Notes under the pieces: model-generated | What the model was told of the DNA's origin: nothing | The model's input: the letters and a program-made list of their open reading frames with translations, nothing else | The model's database searches: none | Source: an uncultured Clostridia bacterium | GTDB lineage: Bacteria > Bacillota > Clostridia > Oscillospirales > Ruminococcaceae | Direction: 5' to 3' | Length of the DNA: 64,000 nucleotides | NCBI GenBank assembly: GCA_947624675.1 | Contig: CANQLI010000006.1 | Span: 1 to 64,000 of the forward strand | Shown: piece by piece, positions 16,593 through 26,555 of the stretch | Layout: each line of letters opens with the position of its first letter | Numbering within the stretch: position 1 is the first letter of the stretch | Translations under genes and position numbers: made by a program

Positions 16593-18260
16593 ATGAAAAG
16601 TAATCCTATCAAGGAAGGAGTAAACAACGCTCCGCACAGAGCGCTTTATCACGCATTGGGTCTGACAGAGGAGGAGGTGTCTCGTCCTCTTATCGGAATA
16701 GTCTCGTCATATAATGAGATTGTTCCGGGGCATATGAATATAGACAAGGTGGTTGACGCCGTTAAGCTGGGCGTTGCTATGGCAGGTGGAACGCCGATAG
16801 TGTTTCCTGCGATAGCAGTGTGCGACGGTATCGCTATGGGACATCAGGGAATGAAGTATTCGCTTGTGACCCGTGACCTTATCGCCGATTCAACTGAGGC
16901 TATGGCTATGGCACACGCATTTGATGCGCTTGTAATGGTGCCAAACTGTGACAAGAATGTTCCGGGGCTTCTTATGGCTGCCGCAAGACTTAATATCCCG
17001 ACGATATTTGTTTCGGGAGGCCCGATGCTTGCGGGACATATCGACGGAAAGAAAACATCATTCAGCTCTATCTCGGAAGCGGTCGGAGAGTATAATGCAG
17101 GAAAAATTGATGAGGATAAGCTCAAGGAATACGAGATAAAGACCTGTCCTACCTGCGGTTCGTGTTCGGGAATGTATACGGCAAACTCTATGAACTGTCT
17201 TACCGAGGTGCTGGGAATGGCTTTAAAGGGAAACGGCACGATACCGGCAGTTTACTCAAGGAGAATTGAGCTTGCAAAACATACGGGTATGCAGATAATG
17301 GAGCTTTTGAAAAAGGACATTAAGCCGAGAGATATTATGACAAAGGAAGCGTTTATGAATGCGCTTGCGTGCGATATGGCTCTTGGCTGTTCGACAAATT
17401 CTATGCTTCATCTTCCTGCTATCGCGCATGAATGCGGTATAGAGATAAATCTTGATATAGCAAATGAGATCTCGGATAAAACTCCTAATCTTTGTCACCT
17501 AGCTCCCGCAGGAAGAAACTATATCGAGGAGCTTGACGAGGCCGGAGGAGTTTATGCGCTTATGAATGAGCTTGACAAGCACAATCTTTTGTACACCGAT
17601 ATTATGACCTGTACAGGAAAGACTGTTGCGGAAAATATCAAGGGCTGTGTAAACAAAAATACCGATATAATAAGACCTATCGATAATCCTTATTCAAAGA
17701 CCGGAGGAATTGCGGTGTTAAGAGGAAATCTTGCTCCCGATTCGTGTGTCGTAAAGCGTTCGGCAGTGTCTGAGGAGATGCTCAGACACGAAGGCCCCGC
17801 TAGAGTGTTTGACTGTGAGGAGGACGCTATGGATGCCATCCTCGGAGGAAAGATAAAGGACGGAGATGTTGTAGTTATAAGGTACGAAGGACCTAAAGGC
17901 GGTCCGGGAATGAGAGAGATGTTAAATCCGACCTCCGCTATTATCGGAATGGGGCTCGGATCAACAGTCGCACTTATAACGGACGGACGATTTTCCGGCG
18001 CTACAAGAGGTGCGGCTATCGGTCATGTTTCCCCGGAGGCCGCAGTAGGCGGTCCGATCGCTATGGTAAAGGACGGGGATATAATAAGTATCGACATACC
18101 TGCTAATAAGATCGAGGTAAAAATAAGCGATGAGGAAATGGCGCAAAGGGCTTCAAAATGGACTCCGAGAAAGCCTAAGATAACAACAGGTTATCTTGCA
18201 AGATACGCTTCTCTTGTCACATCCGGCAACAGGGGAGCTATCTTAGAAACAAAAGAATAA
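16593..18260 (+). CDS. ilvD: dihydroxy-acid dehydratase
   Basis: 555 residues, usual length. Iron-sulfur ligand motifs NCDKNVPG and [18 protein letters not shown] are present, as is the C-terminal [12 protein letters not shown] block. It dehydrates dihydroxy-isovalerate or dihydroxy-methylvalerate to the Val/Leu and Ile ketoacids. It therefore supplies the precursor for the leu operon at 1607-5419, although the other ilv genes are not in the window. GGAATGGAG-type ribosome site. Confidence 0.96.
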   Translation: MKSNPIKEGVNNAPHRALYHALGLTEEEVSRPLIGIVSSYNEIVPGHMNIDKVVDAVKLGVAMAGGTPIVFPAIAVCDGIAMGHQGMKYSLVTRDLIADSTEAMAMAHAFDALVMVPNCDKNVPGLLMAAARLNIPTIFVSGGPMLAGHIDGKKTSFSSISEAVGEYNAGKIDEDKLKEYEIKTCPTCGSCSGMYTANSMNCLTEVLGMALKGNGTIPAVYSRRIELAKHTGMQIMELLKKDIKPRDIMTKEAFMNALACDMALGCSTNSMLHLPAIAHECGIEINLDIANEISDKTPNLCHLAPAGRNYIEELDEAGGVYALMNELDKHNLLYTDIMTCTGKTVAENIKGCVNKNTDIIRPIDNPYSKTGGIAVLRGNLAPDSCVVKRSAVSEEMLRHEGPARVFDCEEDAMDAILGGKIKDGDVVVIRYEGPKGGPGMREMLNPTSAIIGMGLGSTVALITDGRFSGATRGAAIGHVSPEAAVGGPIAMVKDGDIISIDIPANKIEVKISDEEMAQRASKWTPRKPKITTGYLARYASLVTSGNRGAILETKE

Positions 18261-18284
18261 AAGTTAAAAGAAAGGAAGATAAAA

Positions 18285-18848
18285 ATGAAAAAGCTTTTAG
18301 CGATAGCTTGTGCTGTTGGTTTAGCGGCGGCTTTTTCCGCTTGCAGCGATGTTCCGTCATCGCTTCCTGATCCATCGGAGAATAAGACAGCTACCGAGCC
18401 GACCGAGGTGACTACCGAACAGACAGAAGCCTCAGGCGATATTACGACCGAGGATATGAGCGAGTCGGGAGAGGATATATCTCAGTCTCAGATCACGACA
18501 GAGCCTGATGAGATAACAGACGATACGGAAGATCCGTTTAGCGTTAATGAGGAAGCGGTAGAGGCTCTTACCTACGGAAACTGGACACAGTCTAATGCAA
18601 ACGCAAAGGCAGACATAATAAAAAATCTGATGTTTTATGTTTATGATAAAGAGGAAAACCTGGATGCCAGAATGTTTAGCTCGCCTGAAGACGGCTACAT
18701 TCGGCTAACATTTTACACTGAAAATGACGAAGAAATATCGTATGATAATTTACAGATTGAAGAACAGCTTAACTCCATTGATTATGCAGCGGAAACCGAC
18801 AGCCTTCTTACGCTCACCTACGGGATTCTCGGACTTGAGGAAAAATAG
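18285..18848 (+). CDS. putative lipoprotein, low-complexity N-terminal half
   Basis: 187 residues. Signal sequence with lipobox F-S-A-C, lipidated Cys20. Residues ~25-85 are rich in Thr, Glu, Asp and Ser (repeated T-E-P/T-E-Q/T-T-E), a spacer typical of surface proteins. The C-terminal ~100 residues could form a small folded domain that I do not recognise. It sits 24 nt after ilvD and 2 nt before pyrC, so it is embedded in a biosynthetic run without an obvious metabolic role. Confidence 0.8.
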   Translation: MKKLLAIACAVGLAAAFSACSDVPSSLPDPSENKTATEPTEVTTEQTEASGDITTEDMSESGEDISQSQITTEPDEITDDTEDPFSVNEEAVEALTYGNWTQSNANAKADIIKNLMFYVYDKEENLDARMFSSPEDGYIRLTFYTENDEEISYDNLQIEEQLNSIDYAAETDSLLTLTYGILGLEEK

Positions 18849-18850
18849 CT

Positions 18851-20113
18851 TTGAACAGACTATTATTAAAGAATGTAAAGCTTTGCGATGAAACAAAGTG
18901 TGATATTCTTATAAAAGGCGATACCATACAGGAGGTATCGGATAATATCACAGATAACGGCGCACAGATAATTGACGGCGGAGGAAGGCTTTATGCTCTT
19001 ACCGGGCTTTGTGATATGCACGTTCATTTCCGTGACCCGGGTCAGACCTATAAAGAGGATATAATAACAGGAGCTAATGCCGCAAAGGCAGGAGGCTTTA
19101 CTGCTGTTGCGTGTATGCCTAACACCGTTCCTCCGGCTGACAGCGAAGAGGTATTAAGCTATATAATCGAAAAATCAAAGGAAACGGGTATTGATGTCAT
19201 TCCTGTGGCTTGTGTTACTAAGGGAATGAAAGGGGAGGCTCTTTCCGATTTTGATATGTACAAAAGACTAAAGATAAAAGCAATATCGGATGACGGACGT
19301 CCGGTAAAAAATGCTGAGCTTATGCGTAAGGCACTTGAGGCGACAAACGAAAACGGTCTTTTGGTTTTAAGTCACTGTGAGGACCTTGACATAATCAACG
19401 GCGGGATAATAAATAAGGGTAAGGTCAGCAGCTTTCTCGGAGTTCCTGGAATGGACAGGGCAAGCGAGGACTATATTACCGCAAGAGAAATAGCCCTGGC
19501 GATGAGCTGCGGTTCAAGGGTGCACATCTGTCATGTTTCAACAAAGGGTTCGGTGAACATTATAAGAGCCGCAAAGTCTGACGGAGTAAGGGTCACCTGT
19601 GAAACCGCCCCGCACTACTTTACCTATACAGATGAAAAGCTTTACGCTAAGGATGCGGATTACAGAATGAATCCCCCTCTTAGGGAGGAGGAGGACAGAA
19701 AGGCCATTGAAGCCGCCGTGATAGACGGAACTATTGACTGTATCGTGACCGACCACGCTCCGCATACTGCCGAGGAAAAGGCTGATTTTTTAAAGGCTCC
19801 TAACGGAGTAGTCGGGCTTGAGACTTCACTTGGGGCAACGCTCACTAAGCTTTATCATACCGGAAAGCTAAGTCTTACTGATATTCAGAGGGTTATGAGC
19901 GAAAATCCGAGAAGGATACTCTCGTTGCCAAGGCTTGAGATAAAGGCGGGTTATCCTGCCGACATCACCGTGATAGACACCGATACAGAGTGGGAGGTCG
20001 ATCCCGCTAAGCTCAATTCAAAGAGCAAGAACAGCGTGTTCAAAGATGAAAAGCTTAAGGGAAGAGCAGTATATACGATTTCTAAGGGAAAGGTCGTTTA
20101 CAGTTTAAAATAA
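18851..20113 (+). CDS. pyrC: dihydroorotase
   Basis: 420 residues, class I type. Metal ligands DMHVHFRDPGQTYKED, SHCED, HICHVST and the catalytic VTDHAPHTAEEK are all visible. It closes carbamoyl-aspartate to dihydroorotate in UMP synthesis. The start is a TTG preceded by GAGG about 10 nt upstream inside the lipoprotein gene; no better ATG lies close. pyrF follows after 20 nt. Confidence 0.94.
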   Translation: MNRLLLKNVKLCDETKCDILIKGDTIQEVSDNITDNGAQIIDGGGRLYALTGLCDMHVHFRDPGQTYKEDIITGANAAKAGGFTAVACMPNTVPPADSEEVLSYIIEKSKETGIDVIPVACVTKGMKGEALSDFDMYKRLKIKAISDDGRPVKNAELMRKALEATNENGLLVLSHCEDLDIINGGIINKGKVSSFLGVPGMDRASEDYITAREIALAMSCGSRVHICHVSTKGSVNIIRAAKSDGVRVTCETAPHYFTYTDEKLYAKDADYRMNPPLREEEDRKAIEAAVIDGTIDCIVTDHAPHTAEEKADFLKAPNGVVGLETSLGATLTKLYHTGKLSLTDIQRVMSENPRRILSLPRLEIKAGYPADITVIDTDTEWEVDPAKLNSKSKNSVFKDEKLKGRAVYTISKGKVVYSLK

Positions 20114-20133
20114 TCAGACAGGAGTGTAAAACA

Positions 20134-21063
20134 ATGTCGTTTGACAGACTTATCGAAAAAATCATTAAAACTCAGAATCCTACCGTTGCGGGACTTGATC
20201 CGAGACTTGAATATGTGCCGGAATTTATAAGAAAAAAAGCGTTTAAAAAGTACGGTAGGACCTTAAAGGGTGCGGCAAAGGCTGTTTTGGAATTCAACAA
20301 GGGGATAATCGATGAAATATGCGACATAGTCCCGGCTATAAAGCCGCAGGCGGCTTATTATGAAATGTACGGATATGACGGAGTGAAAACTCTCTGTAAG
20401 ACTATTGCTTATGCACAGAAAAAGGGAATGTATGTTATTACTGATGCAAAAAGAAGCGATATAGGCGCTACTATGGAGGCATATGCTTCTGCTCATCTCG
20501 GAACCGTGAATGTGGACGGAGAGGAGCTTACGCCGTTTGGCGCAGATGCTATGACTGTAAACGGATACTTGGGAACTGACGGAGTAGAGCCGCTTTTGAA
20601 GGAATGCAGAGAGCGTGACAAGGGGATCTTTGTTCTTGTGAAGACCTCAAACAAGTCGAGCGGAGAGCTTCAGGATCAGAAGATAGGAGATACTACTGTT
20701 TACGGGCTTATGGGAGAAATGTGCGAGAAATGGGGAGCCACCGCTCCCGGAAAGCTCGGATATTCCTCGGTAGGCGCGGTAGTCGGTGCAACCTATCCCG
20801 AACAGCTTTCAGAGATGAGAGCAAAGCTTCCGAATACTTTCTTTCTAGTTCCCGGATATGGAGCACAGGGCGGCGGCGCCGAGGGAGTTTCAAAGGCGTT
20901 TGATTCCAACGGTCTGGGCGCTATTGTAAATTCATCGAGAGCCGTTATGTGTGCATACAAAAAGGAAGAGTGTGATGAGGAAGAGTATGCAAGAGCCGCA
21001 AGGCGGGAGTGTATAAGGATGAAGGAAGATATTTTGTCCTATCTCCCGAAGATAACGCTTTAA
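20134..21063 (+). CDS. pyrF: orotidine-5'-phosphate decarboxylase (long type)
   Basis: 309 residues, the longer type 2 OMP decarboxylase. VAGLDPRLEYVPEF at the N-terminus, IKPQAAYYEMYG, the catalytic DAKRSDIGATMEAYA and the phosphate loop VNSSRAVMCAY. It makes UMP. It is next to pyrC in the same run, with AGGAG ahead of the ATG. The trmL start follows its stop by one base. Confidence 0.95.
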   Translation: MSFDRLIEKIIKTQNPTVAGLDPRLEYVPEFIRKKAFKKYGRTLKGAAKAVLEFNKGIIDEICDIVPAIKPQAAYYEMYGYDGVKTLCKTIAYAQKKGMYVITDAKRSDIGATMEAYASAHLGTVNVDGEELTPFGADAMTVNGYLGTDGVEPLLKECRERDKGIFVLVKTSNKSSGELQDQKIGDTTVYGLMGEMCEKWGATAPGKLGYSSVGAVVGATYPEQLSEMRAKLPNTFFLVPGYGAQGGGAEGVSKAFDSNGLGAIVNSSRAVMCAYKKEECDEEEYARAARRECIRMKEDILSYLPKITL

Positions 21064-21064
21064 A

Positions 21065-21559
21065 ATGAAAAGACTTAATATTGTTCTTGTTGAGCCTCAG
21101 ATACCTCAGAATACCGGTAATATCTCAAGGACCTGTGCTGTGACCGGCGCAGCGCTTCACCTTGTGAAGCCTTACGGTTTTGAAATAAGCGACAAGCACC
21201 TTAAGCGTGCAGGGCTTGATTACTGGGATAAGCTTGAGGTATATGAGTACGAAAATCTGGACGAATTTTTCAGAAGAACTTCTGGTGAGTATTTTTTCTT
21301 TACAACAAAAGGAAAAAATGTGTATACAGAGTTTCAATATCCCGACAATGCGTATATAGTCTTTGGAAGAGAGGATAAGGGGCTTCCTGAAAGGCTCCTT
21401 TACAAAAACAAAGAGTCGTGTGTCAGGATACCTATGAGAAAAGACTTAAGAAGCTTGAATCTTTCAAATTCGGTCGCCGTTGCGGTTTATGAAATTTTAA
21501 GACAGTGGGATTTTCCCGATCTCACCCGTGAGGGAAATCTTACAGAATATGAATGGTAG
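21065..21559 (+). CDS. trmL: tRNA (cytidine(34)-2'-O)-methyltransferase
   Basis: 164 residues, SPOUT fold. NTGNISRTCAVTGAALHLVK at the N-terminus, FGREDKGLPE and the knot region RIPMRKDLRSLNLSNSVAVA at the C-terminus. It methylates the wobble ribose of tRNA-Leu species. It starts one base after pyrF with no clear ribosome site of its own, so it is probably translated by coupling. Confidence 0.94.
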   Translation: MKRLNIVLVEPQIPQNTGNISRTCAVTGAALHLVKPYGFEISDKHLKRAGLDYWDKLEVYEYENLDEFFRRTSGEYFFFTTKGKNVYTEFQYPDNAYIVFGREDKGLPERLLYKNKESCVRIPMRKDLRSLNLSNSVAVAVYEILRQWDFPDLTREGNLTEYEW

Positions 21560-21610
21560 CCTTATACACAGAAATGTCAAAAAGGATTTGTGAAAGGAAT
21601 GGATTAACAG

Positions 21611-22483
21611 ATGGGAAGGGTTTTGATTCTTTCGGATGCCGCTTGTGATATTACAAAGGAGCAGGAGCAGGAGCTTGGCATTAAAGTAGTGCCTTTTAAG
21701 GTCGCAGTTGGGGATAAAAGTTATCTTCCTAGGGTCGATATAGATAACTTTGATTTTTATAAGGTTATGGATAATTATGAGGGAATCCCCTCGACAAGTC
21801 AGGTCACAAGCATTGAGTGGCTTGAGGCTTATGAAGAAATATCAAAGGACAAGTCAATTTCCGATATTATAAATATAACGATCTCTTCACACGGCTCGGC
21901 AACCTATGACAATGCGGTTATCGCTAAAACGAACTTTTATATAGCTCATCCTGAGCTTGAGGGAAAGCTGAATATCCATATAATAGACAGCGATAATTAT
22001 ACCGGAGTTTACGGATATGCAGTCGTTCAGGCTGCGATAAAGGCTCAGAATGGTGCGGGTGCAAACGAAATAATCGCTTTTGTAAACGATTGGCTTAAAA
22101 GTGCGTATGTGTTGTTTGCTTGTTACAACTTAAAGTACGCCAAAAAGTCGGGAAGAATATCCGCTGCCGCAGCCTTTGCGGGAGAGCTTCTCGGGCTAAA
22201 GCCTATACTTAAAATCTCTCACGGGGTTTCTTCTATCTTAAAAAAGGTCAGGGGAGAAAAGAGCATTATACCAACTATTCTTGAAATAGCAGCGGATGAT
22301 ATGATACCTAAAACGCCTTATGTAATAATCTGGGGAAGCGACGAGACCTTAAGAGATGAAATGGCTAAGGCTATGGAAAAAGCTCTCGGATATCCTCCGG
22401 CAGACTACTGCCAGATAGGAGCGGCGGTGGCTTGTAACGCCGGACACAGGGTGGCAGGAGTCGTTATAAAGGGCAAAGCTTAA
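21611..22483 (+). CDS. DegV family fatty-acid-binding protein
   Basis: 290 residues. Start region LSDAACDITKEQEQELGIKVVP split as L-S-D-A-A-C-D-I-T plus the VVPFKV strand. PSTSQVTSIEWLEAYEE and the C-terminal GSDETLRDEM are typical of DegV/FakB-like proteins. Such proteins bind a fatty acid and, when partnered with FakA, present it for phosphorylation. No fakA is in the window. A terminator follows at 22490. Confidence 0.9.
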   Translation: MGRVLILSDAACDITKEQEQELGIKVVPFKVAVGDKSYLPRVDIDNFDFYKVMDNYEGIPSTSQVTSIEWLEAYEEISKDKSISDIINITISSHGSATYDNAVIAKTNFYIAHPELEGKLNIHIIDSDNYTGVYGYAVVQAAIKAQNGAGANEIIAFVNDWLKSAYVLFACYNLKYAKKSGRISAAAAFAGELLGLKPILKISHGVSSILKKVRGEKSIIPTILEIAADDMIPKTPYVIIWGSDETLRDEMAKAMEKALGYPPADYCQIGAAVACNAGHRVAGVVIKGKA

Positions 22484-22489
22484 TGGCAA

Positions 22490-22513
22490 GAAGGCATGAT
22501 TATTGCCTTTTAA
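22490..22513 (+). terminator. terminator after degV
   Basis: Short stem AAGGCA (22491-22496) / TGCCTT (22504-22509) with 7-nt loop and TTTT tail. Confidence 0.6.
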
Positions 22514-22553
22514 ACAAAATATTAAAACTATGTAAATTATGCCATAAATACAC

Positions 22554-22582
22554 TTGTAATTTGGTTTAAAATGGTATACAAT
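22554..22582 (+). promoter_or_regulatory. promoter of pgk
   Basis: TTGTAA (22554-22559), 17 bp spacer, TACAAT (22577-22582). The 70-nt leader contains hairpin CTCGC/GCGAG (22609-22623) before the AGAGAGGT ribosome site. Confidence 0.65.
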
Positions 22583-22658
22583 ATAGATAGCGAATTTCGC
22601 AGTATGCTCTCGCTTTTTGCGAGGTCAAAAATATTTATTAAAAGAGAGGTATTACAAT

Positions 22659-23873
22659 ATGGCAGGACTTAACAAGGTTACCGTTGAGGACCTTAAGGTA
22701 AAGGGAAAAAAGGTTTTGGTAAGAGTTGATTTTAATGTCCCACTAAAGGACGGAGTTATCACAAATGATAACAGGATCACCGCTGCTTTACCAACTATCA
22801 AAAAGCTTGTCGAGGAGGGCGGAAAGGTAGTTTTGTGCTCACATCTCGGAAAGCCCAAGAACGGACCTGAGGATAAGTTTTCACTAAAGCCCGCAGCTGA
22901 CAGATTAGCTGAGCTTATCGACGCAAAGGTCATATTTGCTAAGGACGATACGGTAGTCGGCGACAACGCTAAAAAAGCAGTTGATGAAATGAACGAGGGA
23001 GAGATCGTCGTTCTTGAAAATACAAGATTCCGCGGCGCTGAGGAAACCAAAAACGGCGAGGAGTTCGCTAAGGAGCTTGCAGACCTTGTGGATAATGAGG
23101 TATTCGTTATGGATGCGTTCGGCTCTGCGCACAGAGCTCACGCTTCTACTGCCGGTGTCACTAAGTTTGTGAAGGAGACTGCGGTAGGATACCTTATGCA
23201 GAAGGAGATAAACTTCCTCGGAAATGCTGTTGAGGACCCAGTAAGACCTTTTGTTGCTATCCTCGGAGGCGCAAAGGTCGCAGATAAGCTGAATGTCATT
23301 TCAAACCTTATAGAAAAGTGCGACACGCTTATTATAGGAGGCGGAATGGCTTATACATTCTTAAAGGCACAGGGCAAAGAGGTAGGAACAAGCCTTGTTG
23401 ACGATACAAAGATAGATTATTGTAAGGAAATGATAGAAAAGGCTAAAGCATCAGGCAAAAAGCTCCTTTTGCCGGTCGATACAACTGTTGCGGCTCAGTT
23501 CCCTGATCCGATAGATGCTGAGATTGCAGTTGAGGTAACAGAGAATATTCCTGCTGACAAAATGGGACTTGACATCGGAACCAAGACAGCAGAGCTTTAT
23601 GCGGAGGCTGTAAAGAGCGCTAAGACGGTTGTATGGAACGGTCCTATGGGCGTGTTTGAAAACCCGATACTTGCAAAGGGTACTATTGCTGTCGCAAAGG
23701 CTCTTGCCGATACTGACGCTACGACTATTATCGGTGGCGGTGATTCGGCTGCGGCTGTTATATCACTTGGATTTGCCGATAAGATGAGCCATATTTCAAC
23801 CGGTGGCGGAGCATCTCTTGAGTATCTTGAGGGCAAGGTCCTTCCCGGAATCGCAGTTATTGCTGACAAGTAA
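22659..23873 (+). CDS. pgk: phosphoglycerate kinase
   Basis: 404 residues. RVDFNVPL near the N-terminus for 3-phosphoglycerate, LCSHLGKPK, and the nucleotide-side [10 protein letters not shown] and [13 protein letters not shown]. It makes ATP and 3-phosphoglycerate. ATG 22659 (M-A-G-L-N-K) follows AGAGAGG and is preferred to an upstream in-frame start at 22617. It is first in the pgk-tpiA-gpmI block. gapA is not adjacent. Confidence 0.97.
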   Translation: MAGLNKVTVEDLKVKGKKVLVRVDFNVPLKDGVITNDNRITAALPTIKKLVEEGGKVVLCSHLGKPKNGPEDKFSLKPAADRLAELIDAKVIFAKDDTVVGDNAKKAVDEMNEGEIVVLENTRFRGAEETKNGEEFAKELADLVDNEVFVMDAFGSAHRAHASTAGVTKFVKETAVGYLMQKEINFLGNAVEDPVRPFVAILGGAKVADKLNVISNLIEKCDTLIIGGGMAYTFLKAQGKEVGTSLVDDTKIDYCKEMIEKAKASGKKLLLPVDTTVAAQFPDPIDAEIAVEVTENIPADKMGLDIGTKTAELYAEAVKSAKTVVWNGPMGVFENPILAKGTIAVAKALADTDATTIIGGGDSAAAVISLGFADKMSHISTGGGASLEYLEGKVLPGIAVIADK

Positions 23874-23882
23874 GGACAAATC

Positions 23883-23916
23883 AGGATTGCCCGTTTGATT
23901 TCGGGCAGTCCTTTTA
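23883..23916 (+). terminator. terminator/attenuator between pgk and tpiA
   Basis: 11-bp stem AGGATTGCCCG (23883-23893) / CGGGCAGTCCT (23902-23912), followed by TTTT. No strong promoter is seen before tpiA, so read-through probably sets the pgk:tpiA ratio. Confidence 0.75.
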
Positions 23917-23945
23917 CTTTAATTAACAGATAGGAGAAGTTTATT

Positions 23946-24719
23946 ATGAAGAAAAATGTTAGAAAGGCAATCATCGCCGGAAACTGGAAAATGAATAAGA
24001 CAAGACCTGAGGCGAAGGCGCTTTTAGAAGAGATCAAGCCACTTGTCGCAAATGCGGGTGAGGTCGAGGTAGTGGCTTGCGTTCCTTTTACAAATCTTGA
24101 GACAGCCATTGCTGCGACAGAGGGTACAAATGTAAAAATAGGTGCAGAGAATGTTCACTTTGAAAAGAGCGGAGCGTTTACGGGAGAGATTTCGGCTGAT
24201 ATGCTCACAGAGCTTGGCGTTGAGTATGTAGTTATAGGACACTCGGAAAGAAGACAGTATTTCGGCGAGACAGACGAGACTGTAAACAAGAGAACAAAAG
24301 CTGCGCTTGCGGCAGGACTTAAGCCGATAGTATGTGTGGGTGAGCTTCTCTGGGAGCGTGAGTGCAATATCACACAGGAGGTCATCGCTCGCCAGATAAA
24401 GCTCGATCTTTATGATATTTCAGCAGAGGATGTCAAGAGGACAGTAATCGCATATGAGCCTGTATGGGCTATCGGTACAGGAAAAACTGCTACTGCCGAT
24501 CAGGCTGAAGAGGTTTGCGCACTTATCCGCAGCATACTCTCCGAGCTTTATGATGAAGCTACCAGTCAGGCGGTAACGATCCAATACGGCGGTTCAATGA
24601 ATGCGGCAAACTGTGCCGAGCTTTTGTCAAAAGAAAATGTTGACGGTGGACTTATCGGCGGCGCTTCATTAAAGGCAAATGACTTTAATACAATAGTTCA
24701 GGCTGCTGTAAACGGTTAA
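23946..24719 (+). CDS. tpiA: triosephosphate isomerase
   Basis: 257 residues. AGNWKMNKT with catalytic Lys, GHSERRQYFGE with catalytic His, AYEPVWAIGTGKTA with catalytic Glu, and the phosphate loop QYGGSMN. It interconverts glyceraldehyde-3-phosphate and dihydroxyacetone phosphate. AGGAG lies ahead of ATG 23946. Confidence 0.98.
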   Translation: MKKNVRKAIIAGNWKMNKTRPEAKALLEEIKPLVANAGEVEVVACVPFTNLETAIAATEGTNVKIGAENVHFEKSGAFTGEISADMLTELGVEYVVIGHSERRQYFGETDETVNKRTKAALAAGLKPIVCVGELLWERECNITQEVIARQIKLDLYDISAEDVKRTVIAYEPVWAIGTGKTATADQAEEVCALIRSILSELYDEATSQAVTIQYGGSMNAANCAELLSKENVDGGLIGGASLKANDFNTIVQAAVNG

Positions 24720-24763
24720 TTCAGAAAGCTTAAAATATCAATGCAGATCAAAGGAGAGAATAT

Positions 24764-26332
24764 ATGAAACCTGTTGTATTAGTGGTAATGGACGGTGTCG
24801 GATTTTCTGTCACAGGACTTGGAGATGCTGTGACAGAGGCAAATACACCTACTCTTGATAAGCTGTTGGCACAATGTCCTAACACATCTTTAAAGGCTCA
24901 CGGGGGCGCTGTCGGACTTCCGACTGACGATGATATGGGAAACTCTGAGGTAGGACATAATGCTCTTGGGTGCGGACAAATCTACTCTCAGGGAGCAAAG
25001 CTCGTCAATGAATCTATCGAGAGCGGTAAGATGTTTGACAGCGATACATGGAAGGAAATTTCTGGAAACTGTAAGACTAATAATTCAACGCTTCACTTTA
25101 TAGGACTTCTTTCTGACGGAAATGTTCACTCGAATATTTCGCATCTCGAAAGAATGATCTCAAAGGCAAAAGAAGACGGAGTTAAAAGGGTAAGATGTCA
25201 TATCCTTCTCGACGGAAGAGATGTTCCCGCAACATCAGCCTTGCAGTATGTCGATGAACTTGAGAATCATATGAGGTCGCTAAACGACAGCGATTTTGAC
25301 GCCAGGATAGCTTCCGGCGGCGGCAGAATGAAGATAACTATGGACAGATACCAGGCTGACTGGGCTATGGTTAAAGCCGGTTGGGACACTCATGTTCTCG
25401 GAAAGGGCAGACAGTTTGCAAACGCTACCATTGCTATCGAAACGGCAAGAAAAGAGAACGAGGGAGTAATAGATCAGGACCTTCCTGCTTTTGTAATTGC
25501 TGAAAACGGCGAGCCGGTCGGAAAGATTCTCGACTCGGACAGCGTTGTGCTGTTTAACTTCAGAGGCGACAGAGCGATAGAGTTATCTATGGCATTTGAT
25601 GATAAGGACTTTGACAAGTTTGACAGGGTGTTTGTACCTGATGTCGTATATGCCGGAATGCTTCAGTATGACGGAGACCTCAATCTTCCGAAAAAATATC
25701 TGGTAAATCCGCCGGAAATAACAAATACTCTTTCTGAAGTTCTGGTTAATGCCGGAGTAAATCAGTACGCAGTATCTGAGACACAGAAGTACGGTCACGT
25801 GACATATTTCTGGAACGGAAACAGGAGCGAAAAGTTTTCTGAAGAACTTGAGACATGGAAGGAGATACCGTCGGATAAGGTGTCATTTGACGAGCGTCCG
25901 TGGATGAAGTCAGCAGAAGTCACTGACGACCTTATCGAAGCGATAAAGAGTGGAAAGTACGGCTTTTTAAGATGCAACTATCCGAACGGAGATATGGTAG
26001 GACATACGGGAAATATGGACGCCACGATCATCGGTGTTGAGTCTGTTGACCTTGGACTTTCAAGGCTTCTCAAGGTAGTTGACGAGTACAACTGTACGCT
26101 TTTAGTTACAGCAGATCACGGAAATGCCGATGAGATGCTTGAGAAAAACAAGAAGGGCGAGATACAGACGCGCACGGCTCACTCTCTTAACAGAGTGCCT
26201 TTTATCATCTACGATAAGGATACAAAGTTTACTATAAAAGATGGAAACTATGGACTTGCAAATGTTGCTCCTACGGTGCTCAAAATCTTAGGGATAGATG
26301 CACCCGACTGCTGGGAGGACAGTATGGTTTAA
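24764..26332 (+). CDS. gpmI: 2,3-bisphosphoglycerate-independent phosphoglycerate mutase
   Basis: 522 residues, Mn-dependent alkaline-phosphatase-fold mutase. VVMDGVGFS has a metal Asp, GNSEVGHNALG contains the phosphorylated Ser, HILLDGRDVPATSAL, and TADHGNADEML has metal ligands. The usual KSDGLG-type details differ slightly, but all key blocks are present. It converts 3- to 2-phosphoglycerate. It follows tpiA by 44 nt and has a terminator directly after. Confidence 0.95.
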   Translation: MKPVVLVVMDGVGFSVTGLGDAVTEANTPTLDKLLAQCPNTSLKAHGGAVGLPTDDDMGNSEVGHNALGCGQIYSQGAKLVNESIESGKMFDSDTWKEISGNCKTNNSTLHFIGLLSDGNVHSNISHLERMISKAKEDGVKRVRCHILLDGRDVPATSALQYVDELENHMRSLNDSDFDARIASGGGRMKITMDRYQADWAMVKAGWDTHVLGKGRQFANATIAIETARKENEGVIDQDLPAFVIAENGEPVGKILDSDSVVLFNFRGDRAIELSMAFDDKDFDKFDRVFVPDVVYAGMLQYDGDLNLPKKYLVNPPEITNTLSEVLVNAGVNQYAVSETQKYGHVTYFWNGNRSEKFSEELETWKEIPSDKVSFDERPWMKSAEVTDDLIEAIKSGKYGFLRCNYPNGDMVGHTGNMDATIIGVESVDLGLSRLLKVVDEYNCTLLVTADHGNADEMLEKNKKGEIQTRTAHSLNRVPFIIYDKDTKFTIKDGNYGLANVAPTVLKILGIDAPDCWEDSMV

Positions 26333-26353
26333 TACCGTGATGTTTATACTGAG

Positions 26354-26379
26354 GGCACGCTTTAAGCGTGCCTTTGTTT
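26354..26379 (+). terminator. terminator of glycolytic block
   Basis: Stem GGCACGCT (26354-26361) / AGCGTGCC (26365-26372), 3-nt loop, then TTTGTTTG. Confidence 0.85.
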
Positions 26380-26413
26380 GTACAGTTTGTTTTTTAGCAA
26401 TAAATAAAATATC

Positions 26414-26462
26414 TTGTTTATATTATACAAGCTTTAATCATATAATTGTATAATTTATACAA
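26414..26462 (+). promoter_or_regulatory. twin 17-bp palindromes, probable operator pair
   Basis: TTGTATAATTTATACAA (26446-26462) is a perfect palindrome around a central T. TTGTTTATATTATACAA (26414-26430) is an imperfect copy. Their centres are 32 bp apart, about three helical turns, so a dimeric repressor or activator could bind both on one face. They lie just upstream of the promoter at 26488. The regulator is unknown. Confidence 0.5.
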
Positions 26463-26487
26463 ACTTTAAAAAATTAGCAAAAAACGG

Positions 26488-26515
26488 TTGAATTATCTGT
26501 AAGTTGTGCTACAAT
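26488..26515 (+). promoter_or_regulatory. promoter of lipoprotein block / structured leader
   Basis: TTGAAT (26488-26493), 16 bp spacer, TACAAT (26510-26515). Transcription would start near 26522, leaving a leader of ~168 nt before the lipoprotein gene. Confidence 0.55.
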
Positions 26516-26555
26516 ATAGATAGAAAAGTTTTTTATTGTGTGAATATTATCTTGG

